Position numbers and translations under genes: made by a program. DNA of 64,000 bases, from contig SUUJ01000004.1 in assembly GCA_015062585.1 (NCBI GenBank), positions 30,512 to 94,511 of the forward strand, given 5' to 3'. This DNA is from Alphaproteobacteria bacterium. GTDB taxonomy: Bacteria; Pseudomonadota; Alphaproteobacteria; RF32; CAG-239. Position 1 is the stretch's first letter, and the number at the start of each line of letters is the position of its first letter. A model generated the notes under the pieces. It searched no databases. It saw only the letters and a list, made by a program, of their open reading frames with translations, and had not been told where the DNA came from. This document shows positions 56,302 to 64,000 of the stretch, piece after piece.

Positions 56302-57471
56302 TTATGAACCGACCTTTGCCATCACTCGTTCAAATTCTTTTTTAACGGCTTCCTCAACTAAAGATGCCATATTTTCGCTTATCCAAGCATTAACGAGGCG
56401 TCTGATTTCTGCTTCGGCAAAAGCATTGAAATCAGCACCGTTGTTCCATTTGGCCGATATCTCATTGCCGATGGCTTTACCAATGGAATCAACAACAAAT
56501 TCTTCTAAAGTTTTAGATATATTGCCAACAGATGAAATTGTAGTTTCCTGAACTTTTTCTTCATGAGAGAACATCTTAGCAAAATTGTTCATAATGTTTG
56601 TAGAAGCATCTTCTTGAGGTAGTTCAGGACTATTTACAACTGCCGGCTCTTCGATTACCAAATCATCCAATGGAGCTATCTCTTCTTCTACTTTCGGCTC
56701 TTCGATTACCAAATCATCCAACGGAGCAATCTCTTCTTCAACTGCCGGCTCTTCAATTACCAAATCATCCAGCGGAGCAATCTCTTCTTCAACTTTCGGT
56801 TCTTCGATTACCAAATCATCCAGCGGAGTAATCTCTTCTACAACTTTCGGCTCTTCGATTACCAAATCATCCAATGGAGCAATCTCTTCTACAACTTTCG
56901 GCTCCTCAATTACCAAATCATCCAGCGGAGCAATCTCTTCTTCAACTGCCGGCTCTTCGATTACCAAATCATCCAGCGGAGCAATCTCTTCTTCAACTTT
57001 CGGCTCTTCGATTACCAAATCACCCAACGGGGTAATCTCTTCTTCTACTGCCGGCTCATTTGCAGGAATATCTGATAAATTATCATCAGTTGTTGTATCA
57101 ACCAACAAGTCATCTATTTCCAATTCAGAATTGCTTGCTTCAAAAAACGGTCCTTCATCTGTAGTTTCTTCTTCCGTAGTTCTCATCTCAAAAAAGGGGC
57201 CATCAGACTGTTGCTCATCGGTAATCTTATCCAACTCAAAGACTACATCATCAACTTGCGTTTCTGATGTTGATACATCCTCAACACGCATATCCGGAGA
57301 TAATTCCAATATATCATCAATGTCGGTAGAATCCGAATCACTTATAATATCATCTACTTCGTTATTCTCGGTAAAATCAGTATTATGTGTATTTTTTTCA
57401 TCTTCTTCGAGAATATCTTTGATAGATGATAATATATTTTCCATATCGTTTTCTTGATTAGTTTCAGACAT
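56302..57471 (-). CDS. popZ: PopZ-like polar organizing protein (DUF2497) with expanded repeat linker
   Basis: A 389-residue acidic protein. The short N-terminal helix is ENILSSIKDILEED, and the C-terminal helical module (about 310-389) holds TLEEFVVDSIGKAIGNEIS and the ENMASLVEEAVKKEFERVMA end, the two conserved parts of PopZ / DUF2497. Between them lies a disordered acidic-proline linker, here enlarged by eight 17-residue repeats. PopZ self-assembles at the cell pole and anchors the ParB-origin complex in Caulobacter. Position between tolC and valS matches alphaproteobacterial neighbours. Functional equivalence to Caulobacter PopZ is inferred. Confidence 0.82.
   Translation of the reverse strand: MSETNQENDMENILSSIKDILEEDEKNTHNTDFTENNEVDDIISDSDSTDIDDILELSPDMRVEDVSTSETQVDDVVFELDKITDEQQSDGPFFEMRTTEEETTDEGPFFEASNSELEIDDLLVDTTTDDNLSDIPANEPAVEEEITPLGDLVIEEPKVEEEIAPLDDLVIEEPAVEEEIAPLDDLVIEEPKVVEEIAPLDDLVIEEPKVVEEITPLDDLVIEEPKVEEEIAPLDDLVIEEPAVEEEIAPLDDLVIEEPKVEEEIAPLDDLVIEEPAVVNSPELPQEDASTNIMNNFAKMFSHEEKVQETTISSVGNISKTLEEFVVDSIGKAIGNEISAKWNNGADFNAFAEAEIRRLVNAWISENMASLVEEAVKKEFERVMAKVGS
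56641..57048 (-). repeat. Eight tandem 51-bp repeats in the PopZ-like gene
   Basis: The unit encodes VEEEIAPLDDLVIEEPK with minor changes (A for K, T for A, VV for VE, G for D). The repeats are nearly identical at the DNA level, suggesting recent duplication or ongoing slippage; copy number may vary. Confidence 0.93.
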
Positions 57472-57509
57472 ATTCGAATAAATCCCATTTTAACATAAAC
57501 ATAGGTTAT

Positions 57510-57537
57510 ATCTTATATAAAAAATTTATTTTATCAA
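57510..57537 (-). promoter_or_regulatory. Candidate promoter of the PopZ-like gene
   Basis: On the minus strand TTGATA is followed after 16 bp by TAAGAT, between the tolC stop and the PopZ-like start. It would allow popZ expression independent of tolC. Confidence 0.4.
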
Positions 57538-57549
57538 GCAATTTAATAA

Positions 57550-58902
57550 CTAATTAAGAGAAAGCCATTTGCCTTTGGTTTCTTTATAATATTTTTGCGC
57601 ATCATAAAGTTCGACATCAAGCTTTAATTCCTTAGCGGTCATCTTGCCCATTGAGGCCAGCAAGTTCATTGCCGATACATAGTAAGTACGACGGGCTTTT
57701 ACATCGTTTACCTTGGAATTAAGTAATTCTTGATAAGAATCCAAGACATCTAAAATTGTTCTGTTACCCAAAGCTTCTTCTTTTTGTACACCTTCTAAGG
57801 CTATGGTATTGGCGCTGATTTGATCGGCGATGGCTTTTAATTGTGACTCATTTGATTTCATATATTCCCAAGCACTTAAAACAGCGGCTTTTACCGCGCG
57901 CTTAGCTTCCAGAACACCCTCTTGGGCTTGCCATTTTTGATATTTACTCTGACGGATTTTGGCTCTGGTTGCACCTCCGGTATACAAAGGAATATTTAAG
58001 TTAACGCCCCATTCGGCATTTTCGGTTGTTGTATCTATTTCACCTTGCTCGGCCTTGTTGCGTCCGATAGAACCGTCCAAGCTGATTGAGGGAAACAACG
58101 CTCCGGTATTTGCATATACTTCATAGCCCTTAGAGGCATATAAATGTTGTGCTTCCTTTATGCTATAGTTACTTTTTAAGGCAATATTTAAGGCTTCATC
58201 ATAACTTGCAGGCAAATAAATTTTCATATATACCGGCTCAGACAAATCTTTGGGCTCTTCGCCTATCAGTTCTATGTATGTAGCAACAGATGATTGCAAA
58301 TTGCCTTCCGAAGCAATACGGTCGGAAACAGCTTGCGAATGACGAGCTTCGGCTTGCGAAACATCGGTTCTGGTAACCTCGCCAACCTTAAAGCGCTCGA
58401 CTGTTTCATCAAGCTTTTTTTGCAACAACTCTTCATTGTTTTTTTGCAATTCAACAATGGCCCTGTTTTGCAAAACATCCAAATATGCGGTAGATGCTTC
58501 CAACAATATATTTTGCTCAACATTAAACAAATTATTTTGAGCTGCTTTAACTGCCCTGTCAGCAGCTTTTACCGAATTAACCGTAGAAAAACCGCTAAAT
58601 ACAGGTTGTGAAACTACTGCAGCACCGCTCAAACTATTGTAATCACTGCCCTGTCCGACACCTTTTTTAACTTTGTTTTCGCCTTCACGAAATGAGCCTT
58701 GAAGCGACAAATTGGGTCTGTAACCCGATTTAGCAATGGCAATATTTTCATCAACCGAGCGCAAATAGGCGCGTTGCGATTGCAAGGTCGGGTTTGATGT
58801 ATAGGTTTTTGCCAAGGCACTGAATATGTCATCAGCATTTGCGGTTGAAGACAGGCACAATGATGTTGTAATCAATAATCCGGTTAAAAAAGTTTTTTTC
58901 AT
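57550..58902 (-). CDS. tolC: TolC-family outer membrane efflux channel
   Basis: A 450-residue outer-membrane protein with a signal peptide (LSSTANA end). It has the two internal repeats of OEP domains: DIFSALAKTYTSNPTLQSQRAYLRSVDENIAIAKSGYRPNLS at the N-terminus, and the second half with LNIALKSNYSIKEAQH, GALFPSISLDGSIG and the long helix ending EALGNRTILDVLDSYQELL. The VGEVTRTDVSQAEARHSQA motif is typical of the TolC type. It trimerises to form the exit duct for type I secretion and drug efflux pumps; no pump genes are adjacent. popZ and valS follow on the same strand. Confidence 0.93.
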   Translation of the reverse strand: MKKTFLTGLLITTSLCLSSTANADDIFSALAKTYTSNPTLQSQRAYLRSVDENIAIAKSGYRPNLSLQGSFREGENKVKKGVGQGSDYNSLSGAAVVSQPVFSGFSTVNSVKAADRAVKAAQNNLFNVEQNILLEASTAYLDVLQNRAIVELQKNNEELLQKKLDETVERFKVGEVTRTDVSQAEARHSQAVSDRIASEGNLQSSVATYIELIGEEPKDLSEPVYMKIYLPASYDEALNIALKSNYSIKEAQHLYASKGYEVYANTGALFPSISLDGSIGRNKAEQGEIDTTTENAEWGVNLNIPLYTGGATRAKIRQSKYQKWQAQEGVLEAKRAVKAAVLSAWEYMKSNESQLKAIADQISANTIALEGVQKEEALGNRTILDVLDSYQELLNSKVNDVKARRTYYVSAMNLLASMGKMTAKELKLDVELYDAQKYYKETKGKWLSLN

Positions 58903-59117
58903 TTATATTTCCTATTGTTTTTAACATTTTTACGCATAAATAACTTACTCGACATTACAACATCACAAAAAAAATTTCAAATAATTATTGAAAATTTTGA
59001 AAAGTTTTTATTGCACAGATCAAAAATCTGGTTCAAAGTGTTAACCATATCTCAAACATTTTGATTATAAAATCGGGATAACTAAGTATTTTATGTTTTA
59101 TTTAAGGAGTGACTGAA

Positions 59118-61577
59118 GTGAAGAAAAATACAGCCATCATCAATGAAATTGATAAAGCCAGACTGAAATTTTCTATTGAACACTATATTCAATATTTTAT
59201 CGGAAAACGTGTTTGCGAGGTTACCAAGGATGAAGCTTTGGAAGCAATCGCTCTAGCAGTCAGAGAATTTGCAATGGACAAGATGTATCAATCTATTGCC
59301 CGCTATAATAAATGCAACTCAAAACGCGTTTATTACCTTTCTATTGAATATTTGCTCGGTCGCTCATTGGAAAACAATCTTCATTCATTGGGGCTTTTTG
59401 ATATATTAAAAGATATCAAAATTGACGGTTTTCCCGATATCAGCCTAAATGAAATTTTTGATACCGAATATGATCCGGCTCTGGGTAACGGCGGTTTGGG
59501 ACGATTGGCTGCCTGTTTTCTTGACTCTATGGCATCATTGGGAATGCCCGGTTTCGGTTATGGTATTAACTACAAGTTCGGATTATTTAAACAAAAATTT
59601 GAAAACGGTTATCAGGTCGAGCAAGCAGACTCTTGGCAAGGTGAAGAATCGCCATGGCAGTTTGCCAGACGCGACCGCATTGTCAAAATTCCGCTTTACG
59701 GAAATGTCGAAGTTATTGACAACCCTGATGGCTCAAAAGACTTTTTGTGGATGAATACCAAGACTATTTACGGTGTGCCGTTTGATTTTCCGATTGTGGG
59801 TTATAACGGCAAATCGGTAAACTATTTGCGATTATTCTCAGCTAAAACCGACGATGAATTAGATATCAATGTATTTAATGAAGGCGGTTATATCGAAGCG
59901 ATGAAAGAAAAAATCGAAACCGAAACTATCTCGAAAGTTTTGTATCCGTCTGATGCTGTCGAATCAGGTAGAGAGTTGCGTTTGAAACAACAATATTTCT
60001 TTGCTTCTTGTGCTATCCAAGATATTATTCGCCGTTTCTTAGAAAAAAGCGATGATTTCCACAAATTACCGGAAAAAGTAGTTATTCAACTTAATGATAC
60101 TCACCCGGCGATTGCTATTGCTGAAATGATGAGAATGTTGATTGATGTGCATGGTCAAGAATGGGTTGATGCTTGGGATATTACTACAAAATGTTTTGCT
60201 TATACCAACCATACTTTGTTGCCTGAAGCTTTGGAAACATGGCCATCCCGTATCATCGGAAAATTATTACCTCGACACCTGCAAATTATCTATGAAATTA
60301 ACCGCAGATTTATGGAATTTGCTCGTTCCAAATTTGGTGATAACGAAGAAAAACTGTCTAAAGTTTCTATCGTGTCGGGAGAAGGCGACAGACAAATTAT
60401 TCGTATGGCAAACTTGTCCATTGTCGGTTCGTTCTCGGTAAATGGTGTGGCTGAAATTCACTCTAATTTGATTAAAACCAAACTTGTTCCCGAATTTTAT
60501 GAGCTTTGGCCGGAAAAATTCACCAATGTTACCAACGGTATTACACCTCGTCGTTGGTTATTACACGCCAATACAGCCCTTACCTCGCTTATTGATTCAA
60601 AAATCGGTGAAGATTGGGTTATTGATCTTGATAAATTAGAAGGTCTGGAAAAATTTGTAAATGACAAAAAGTTTGTTAAAGACTTTAATGAAGTTAAGAT
60701 TAAAAATAAACAGCGTTTAACCAAAATTATTCAAAAAACTACCGGTATTTTTGTTGATCCGGAAAGTATGTTTATTGTGCATGCAAAACGCATTCACGAA
60801 TATAAGCGCCAATTGATGACCATATTGCAGGTTATCGGCGATTATCTTGATATTATTAAAGACAACAAAAAACCTGCTGTGGCAAAAACCTATATTTTTG
60901 CAGGAAAGGCTGCCCCGTCTTACAATTTTGCCAAATTGATTATCAAACTGATTAACAATGTGGCTTCGGTAGTTAATAACGATCCGCGCACTAATGATAT
61001 GATAAAAGTTGTTTATTTGCCCGACTATAAAGTATCATTGGCTGAAGTGTTAATTCCGGCTGCCGATTTGAGTATTCAGTCATCAACCGCCGGTTTTGAA
61101 GCTTCCGGTACCGGTAATATGAAGTTTGCTCTAAACGGCGCTTTGACCTTGGGTACACTTGATGGTGCCAATATCGAAATCAGAGAATGTGTCGGAGAAG
61201 AAAACTTCTATCTGTTCGGATTGACCGAAGAAGAAGTTCAAGCCAAACGCAACTCATACAATCCTAGGGAATTGTACGAGAAAAACAACTACATCAAACG
61301 CATTTTAAATGCTTTGAACTCTAATATGTTCTGTGAAAAAGACTATGTATTGTTGTTTAAGCCGATTTTTGAAGAACTGTTGAATCGTGATTATTACTTT
61401 GTATTAGAAGATTTGGAATCTTTTGACAAGAAAATGGAAGAAGTTGAAAAAGACTATGTCAATCGCGAAGTCTGGAACAAAAAAGCTATTCTTAATGTTG
61501 CCAGAATCGGTAAGTTTTCTTCGGATCGTTCTATTAAAGAATATGCTAAGAAAATTTGGAATATTAAACCTTGCTGA
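59118..61577 (+). CDS. glgP: Glycogen phosphorylase
   Basis: Releases glucose 1-phosphate from glycogen or maltodextrins. The protein of about 819 residues has the family motifs NGGLGRLAACFLDSMA, FTNVTNGITPRRWL-type TNVTNGITPRRWL, HAKRIHEYKRQLM, and the PLP-site segment GTGNMKFALNGALTLGTLDGANIEI whose Lys binds pyridoxal phosphate. The track begins at a GTG overlapping the AAGGAG; the next GTG at 59118 has proper spacing and is preferred. Other glycogen genes are not in the window. It is a single-gene unit ending at a bidirectional terminator. Confidence 0.96.
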   Translation: MKKNTAIINEIDKARLKFSIEHYIQYFIGKRVCEVTKDEALEAIALAVREFAMDKMYQSIARYNKCNSKRVYYLSIEYLLGRSLENNLHSLGLFDILKDIKIDGFPDISLNEIFDTEYDPALGNGGLGRLAACFLDSMASLGMPGFGYGINYKFGLFKQKFENGYQVEQADSWQGEESPWQFARRDRIVKIPLYGNVEVIDNPDGSKDFLWMNTKTIYGVPFDFPIVGYNGKSVNYLRLFSAKTDDELDINVFNEGGYIEAMKEKIETETISKVLYPSDAVESGRELRLKQQYFFASCAIQDIIRRFLEKSDDFHKLPEKVVIQLNDTHPAIAIAEMMRMLIDVHGQEWVDAWDITTKCFAYTNHTLLPEALETWPSRIIGKLLPRHLQIIYEINRRFMEFARSKFGDNEEKLSKVSIVSGEGDRQIIRMANLSIVGSFSVNGVAEIHSNLIKTKLVPEFYELWPEKFTNVTNGITPRRWLLHANTALTSLIDSKIGEDWVIDLDKLEGLEKFVNDKKFVKDFNEVKIKNKQRLTKIIQKTTGIFVDPESMFIVHAKRIHEYKRQLMTILQVIGDYLDIIKDNKKPAVAKTYIFAGKAAPSYNFAKLIIKLINNVASVVNNDPRTNDMIKVVYLPDYKVSLAEVLIPAADLSIQSSTAGFEASGTGNMKFALNGALTLGTLDGANIEIRECVGEENFYLFGLTEEEVQAKRNSYNPRELYEKNNYIKRILNALNSNMFCEKDYVLLFKPIFEELLNRDYYFVLEDLESFDKKMEEVEKDYVNREVWNKKAILNVARIGKFSSDRSIKEYAKKIWNIKPC

Positions 61578-61593
61578 TATTTTAAGTCTTAAC

Positions 61594-61626
61594 AAAAAAC
61601 CTCAGTTTGTAATAACTGAGGTTTTT
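61594..61626. terminator. Bidirectional rho-independent terminator
   Basis: AAAAACCTCAGTT-TGTAATA-ACTGAGGTTTTT forms a 12-bp stem with A and T flanks between convergent glgP and the large unrecognised gene. Confidence 0.88.
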
Positions 61627-61633
61627 TATTTTG

Positions 61634-64000
61634 CTACATAGCATGTTGAGAATCTCGAGGGTTTGGTGTAACAGGCTTAGGCGCACCTCTATCAGTACGA
61701 TTATTATTATTTTTAAATACATATGTTTCACCATGTCCGTGGCTCTTAAACTTGATATCAACGCCATCACCGCTTAACTCATCACAAGTTCTGCTTAGGT
61801 TTGTCTGATACTGATCGCGAATAGTTTTTATAGCATTATTTTGTATTCTGTTTCGAGTATTAATATCTATTTCTTTTCCATTATCTCTCGCATTATCGGT
61901 TTCGCTATTAACCTTGTCCGTTATTTCTTTTTCTATTATTTCACGGTGCTCTTTTATGTGTTTATGGAAGGCCTCAACAATTTTTTTAGCGTTGTCGTCT
62001 TTCTTTAGAGGATTAAATCTTACACCATCGATTTTTCCCTCTTTCATTTCTTCTACTATTTTGTTTAAGGCATATTTTGATGCGATTACATCTACTTCAT
62101 CCCATTTTTTGTTATCAAATTCGCCATTGAGACCTTTTTCTATTTCGTCATCAAGCAAATCTTTGTATGAAGATGTAAAATATTCGAAGTTGGCTTGTTG
62201 TTTGAATTTTCCGAGATAATCTTGGAGCTGTTTTTCTTCTTTCGGATTGTATTTTACAAACTTTTCAAGTTGCTCGTGCCAACGCATCAGATATTCAATC
62301 TTTTGATCATGATTTCTGATAAAGTTTTCTTCTTTTTTGGTCTCTTCCAAAATTGTATTCAAGTCGGCCGGACCAATGCTGCAACCTTTACCTTTTTCAC
62401 CCTTAAGCAAAATAACCATACCGGTTTTTACCGATGCTTTCAGGAATGCGACCTGTCCTTCTTTACCAAATCCGTTTGAAGCGGTAAGCGGCGGGAAGGT
62501 AAAGTATTTGAGGCCTTGAGCCTTGTACACATCCAATATAACTCGAGCCAAGTCGGCAGACATTTTTTCTTTGCCCAAATATATCGAAGAACGAATAGGA
62601 TTTCCTCGGTGGAAAGTAACCGAAAACTTTTTCGTATGCTCTCTATGGCCGTCTTTACCTACAATACCATCTTTTTCTTTGGCTCTAACATCGTCGTATA
62701 CACTAAGAGTTGTTTTTCCAAAGAAACTGTCTTCGACAATTTCTGCATTAGGATTCACAAATTTTCGAATAGCCCCTATTGCCTTGTCAATATCTAATGT
62801 ACCATACTTTATTCTTTCCTTCGGAATAAATGAACCAAAGAAGCTTCCTGAACGAACCTCTTCACTTTCGGTTAAGTGGCCTTCCGGATAAATAGTGCTT
62901 TGTTCTTGTTCGTTTGCCTCTTCTTTTGGCTCGTTGCCCATCAAACGATTGTATTCACTTTCAAAGGTGCCGACTTCATTACCATCTTTATCAACTACCG
63001 GTTCATCCTTGGCTTTTCCAAAATCACTGATATCTATACCATTGGCACGACAAAAAGCTACCAATGCTTCCAGTTGTTCTTGTGTGAGCTTGTCTTTCCA
63101 GTAAAAAAGCGGTGTCTTAGAATTGATAAATCTTAAATCAAGGCCTGTTCCGTTCAGGTTAAAAATATTATGACTTAAACTTTTATTTTCTCCATCATAT
63201 GTAACAGTATGTTTATTTTCGACAACCGATTTACCGTCTTTTTCTACGGTTTTTGTAGGAAAATCATGATATGATGTTAATATTTCTTTTAAGGCTTGCT
63301 CTATAACTTCCGCGCCATGCTCTGACAAAACAGCCACACTATCTAAGACATCAGGATGAAGTTTAACAAGATCGTGTATATGTCTAAACTTTTTCTTTTT
63401 TTCTGTATAAGAATCGTAAGCTTCTATAGCCTTTTTTATGTCATCATTATTTTCGAGTTCTTTCAGACGGGAATTTACTTCTTCATTTATCTTATCTATA
63501 TTTTCAGCATATGTTGTATTTACAAAATATGGGCTACCTTTTAAGCCTGTTATTGTTTTTTCTAACTCTTTTACTTTGCTTTCGTCATTTGCCTTTTTTA
63601 CGGCATCAAGTTCATCTTCTGCTTTTTTAAGCTTATCCCGTAACTGAGATAACAAACCATTCTTTTTTTTCTCAAGCTCGTCTTTTTTATTTTCTCCATC
63701 CTTTTCTATCGCATTTTTTCTAGCCAGATATTCGTTATATCTTGCTTTGTAATTTTGGTCGTAATCATTTTGGGTGTCAAAAAAATCAGTAATAAATGTG
63801 GCAAGTTTTTCTCCGTTTTCGCCACCTTTTTTATGGTTGTCCAGATATACATTCTTACGCTCATTTACATCGGGAGATATTGCTTTTCTGATAGCTTCAA
63901 TTTCGTCTTTTAAGGCATTTTGAAAACCGTCGTCATCGGAATCTTCATACAAGGAGTATAAAATGGCGGCGTGCCTTTTAACTTCTTCTTCTTTTAATTT
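61634..64000 (-). CDS. Large unrecognised protein, 3' part, runs off window
   Basis: The frame stays open to base 64000, so the 5' end lies outside; the TTG start in the track (63952) is internal, because residues KLKEEEVKRHAAILYSL precede it. At least 788 residues are visible. The N-terminal third is a long charged coiled coil (AIEKDGENKKDELEKKKNGLL to LKELENNDD). Two stretches look like the same domain repeated: NKHTVTYDGENKSLSHNIFNL with EQLEALVAFCRANGIDISDF, and KKFSVTFHRGNPIRSSIYLG with ARVILDVYKAQGLKYFTFPP. This strand-helix-strand pattern recalls modules seen in large polyvalent proteins, but no family is certain. The C-terminal third is helical and ends in a Pro/Asn-rich tail. No signal peptide can be seen. 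Confidence 0.75.
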   Translation of the reverse strand, partial: KLKEEEVKRHAAILYSLYEDSDDDGFQNALKDEIEAIRKAISPDVNERKNVYLDNHKKGGENGEKLATFITDFFDTQNDYDQNYKARYNEYLARKNAIEKDGENKKDELEKKKNGLLSQLRDKLKKAEDELDAVKKANDESKVKELEKTITGLKGSPYFVNTTYAENIDKINEEVNSRLKELENNDDIKKAIEAYDSYTEKKKKFRHIHDLVKLHPDVLDSVAVLSEHGAEVIEQALKEILTSYHDFPTKTVEKDGKSVVENKHTVTYDGENKSLSHNIFNLNGTGLDLRFINSKTPLFYWKDKLTQEQLEALVAFCRANGIDISDFGKAKDEPVVDKDGNEVGTFESEYNRLMGNEPKEEANEQEQSTIYPEGHLTESEEVRSGSFFGSFIPKERIKYGTLDIDKAIGAIRKFVNPNAEIVEDSFFGKTTLSVYDDVRAKEKDGIVGKDGHREHTKKFSVTFHRGNPIRSSIYLGKEKMSADLARVILDVYKAQGLKYFTFPPLTASNGFGKEGQVAFLKASVKTGMVILLKGEKGKGCSIGPADLNTILEETKKEENFIRNHDQKIEYLMRWHEQLEKFVKYNPKEEKQLQDYLGKFKQQANFEYFTSSYKDLLDDEIEKGLNGEFDNKKWDEVDVIASKYALNKIVEEMKEGKIDGVRFNPLKKDDNAKKIVEAFHKHIKEHREIIEKEITDKVNSETDNARDNGKEIDINTRNRIQNNAIKTIRDQYQTNLSRTCDELSGDGVDIKFKSHGHGETYVFKNNNNRTDRGAPKPVTPNPRDSQHAM

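Overview
The window looks like a chromosomal segment of a low-GC member of the Alphaproteobacteria. No rRNA, tRNA, phage or transposase gene was seen, so the assignment rests on gene content and order. The supporting clusters are secB next to a Tim44-domain gene, mltA and smr; plsY-dprA-topA; a DUF4167 gene just downstream of prmC; ruvC/ruvA/ruvB/ybgC; and tolC, a PopZ-type (DUF2497) gene and valS in a row. BamA, LpxD, FabZ, TolC, RseP and several lipoproteins show a Gram-negative cell with lipopolysaccharide. Codon use is AT-rich throughout, with no clear compositional island. The species was not identified.

Layout. 1-2.3 kb: a membrane-anchored MEMO-AMMECR1 fusion coupled to a truncated M49-like peptidase gene. 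2.4-9.2 kb: serS, trpS, a repeat block, two small unknown genes and a eukaryote-like (type 2) ileS. 9.4-13.7 kb: a 1407-residue unrecognised protein with a Gln-rich repeat. 13.7-19.6 kb: secB, Tim44-like gene, mltA, a small membrane protein, smr, a DUF1294 gene and two envelope genes of possible LpoB-like type. 19.6-25.6 kb, minus strand: a TPR-like gene, dtd, an spmAB-like fusion, a LOG-family gene, tgt, phoB and rpe. 25.7-27.0 kb: a ferritin-like gene, a possible structured RNA and a second repeat block. 27.1-34.8 kb: one tight minus-strand operon, pyrH-frr-uppS-cdsA-rseP-bamA-lpxD-fabZ. 34.9-39.2 kb: plsY-dprA-topA, followed by a third repeat block. 40-44.6 kb: small unknown genes, a SlyB-like lipoprotein, asnS and rpoH. 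44.6-50 kb: prmC, DUF4167, a metallophosphoesterase and clpB. 50-61.6 kb: ybgC, ruvB, ruvA, an HD-domain gene, ruvC, valS, popZ-like, tolC and glgP. 61.6-64 kb: the 3' part of a large unrecognised gene that leaves the window.

How it fits together. Most genes are housekeeping: five aminoacyl-tRNA synthetases plus dtd, tgt, frr and prmC serve translation; the 27-35 kb operon with plsY, mltA, secB, tolC and the lipoproteins builds the envelope; ruvABC, dprA and topA handle DNA; rpoH and clpB form a heat-shock pair, each preceded by a promoter-like sequence.

The most unusual material lies between genes. Three intergenic blocks (about 4.8-5.3, 26.5-27.0 and 39.2-39.8 kb) share a roughly 175-bp structured core and many short palindromes that begin GTCAT and end ATCTTC or ATCTCAT. 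The bases inside the ends co-vary so that pairing is kept. A separate candidate RNA with a long-range stem and a strong terminator lies beside the second block. Promoter calls are by eye, and no database search was possible.
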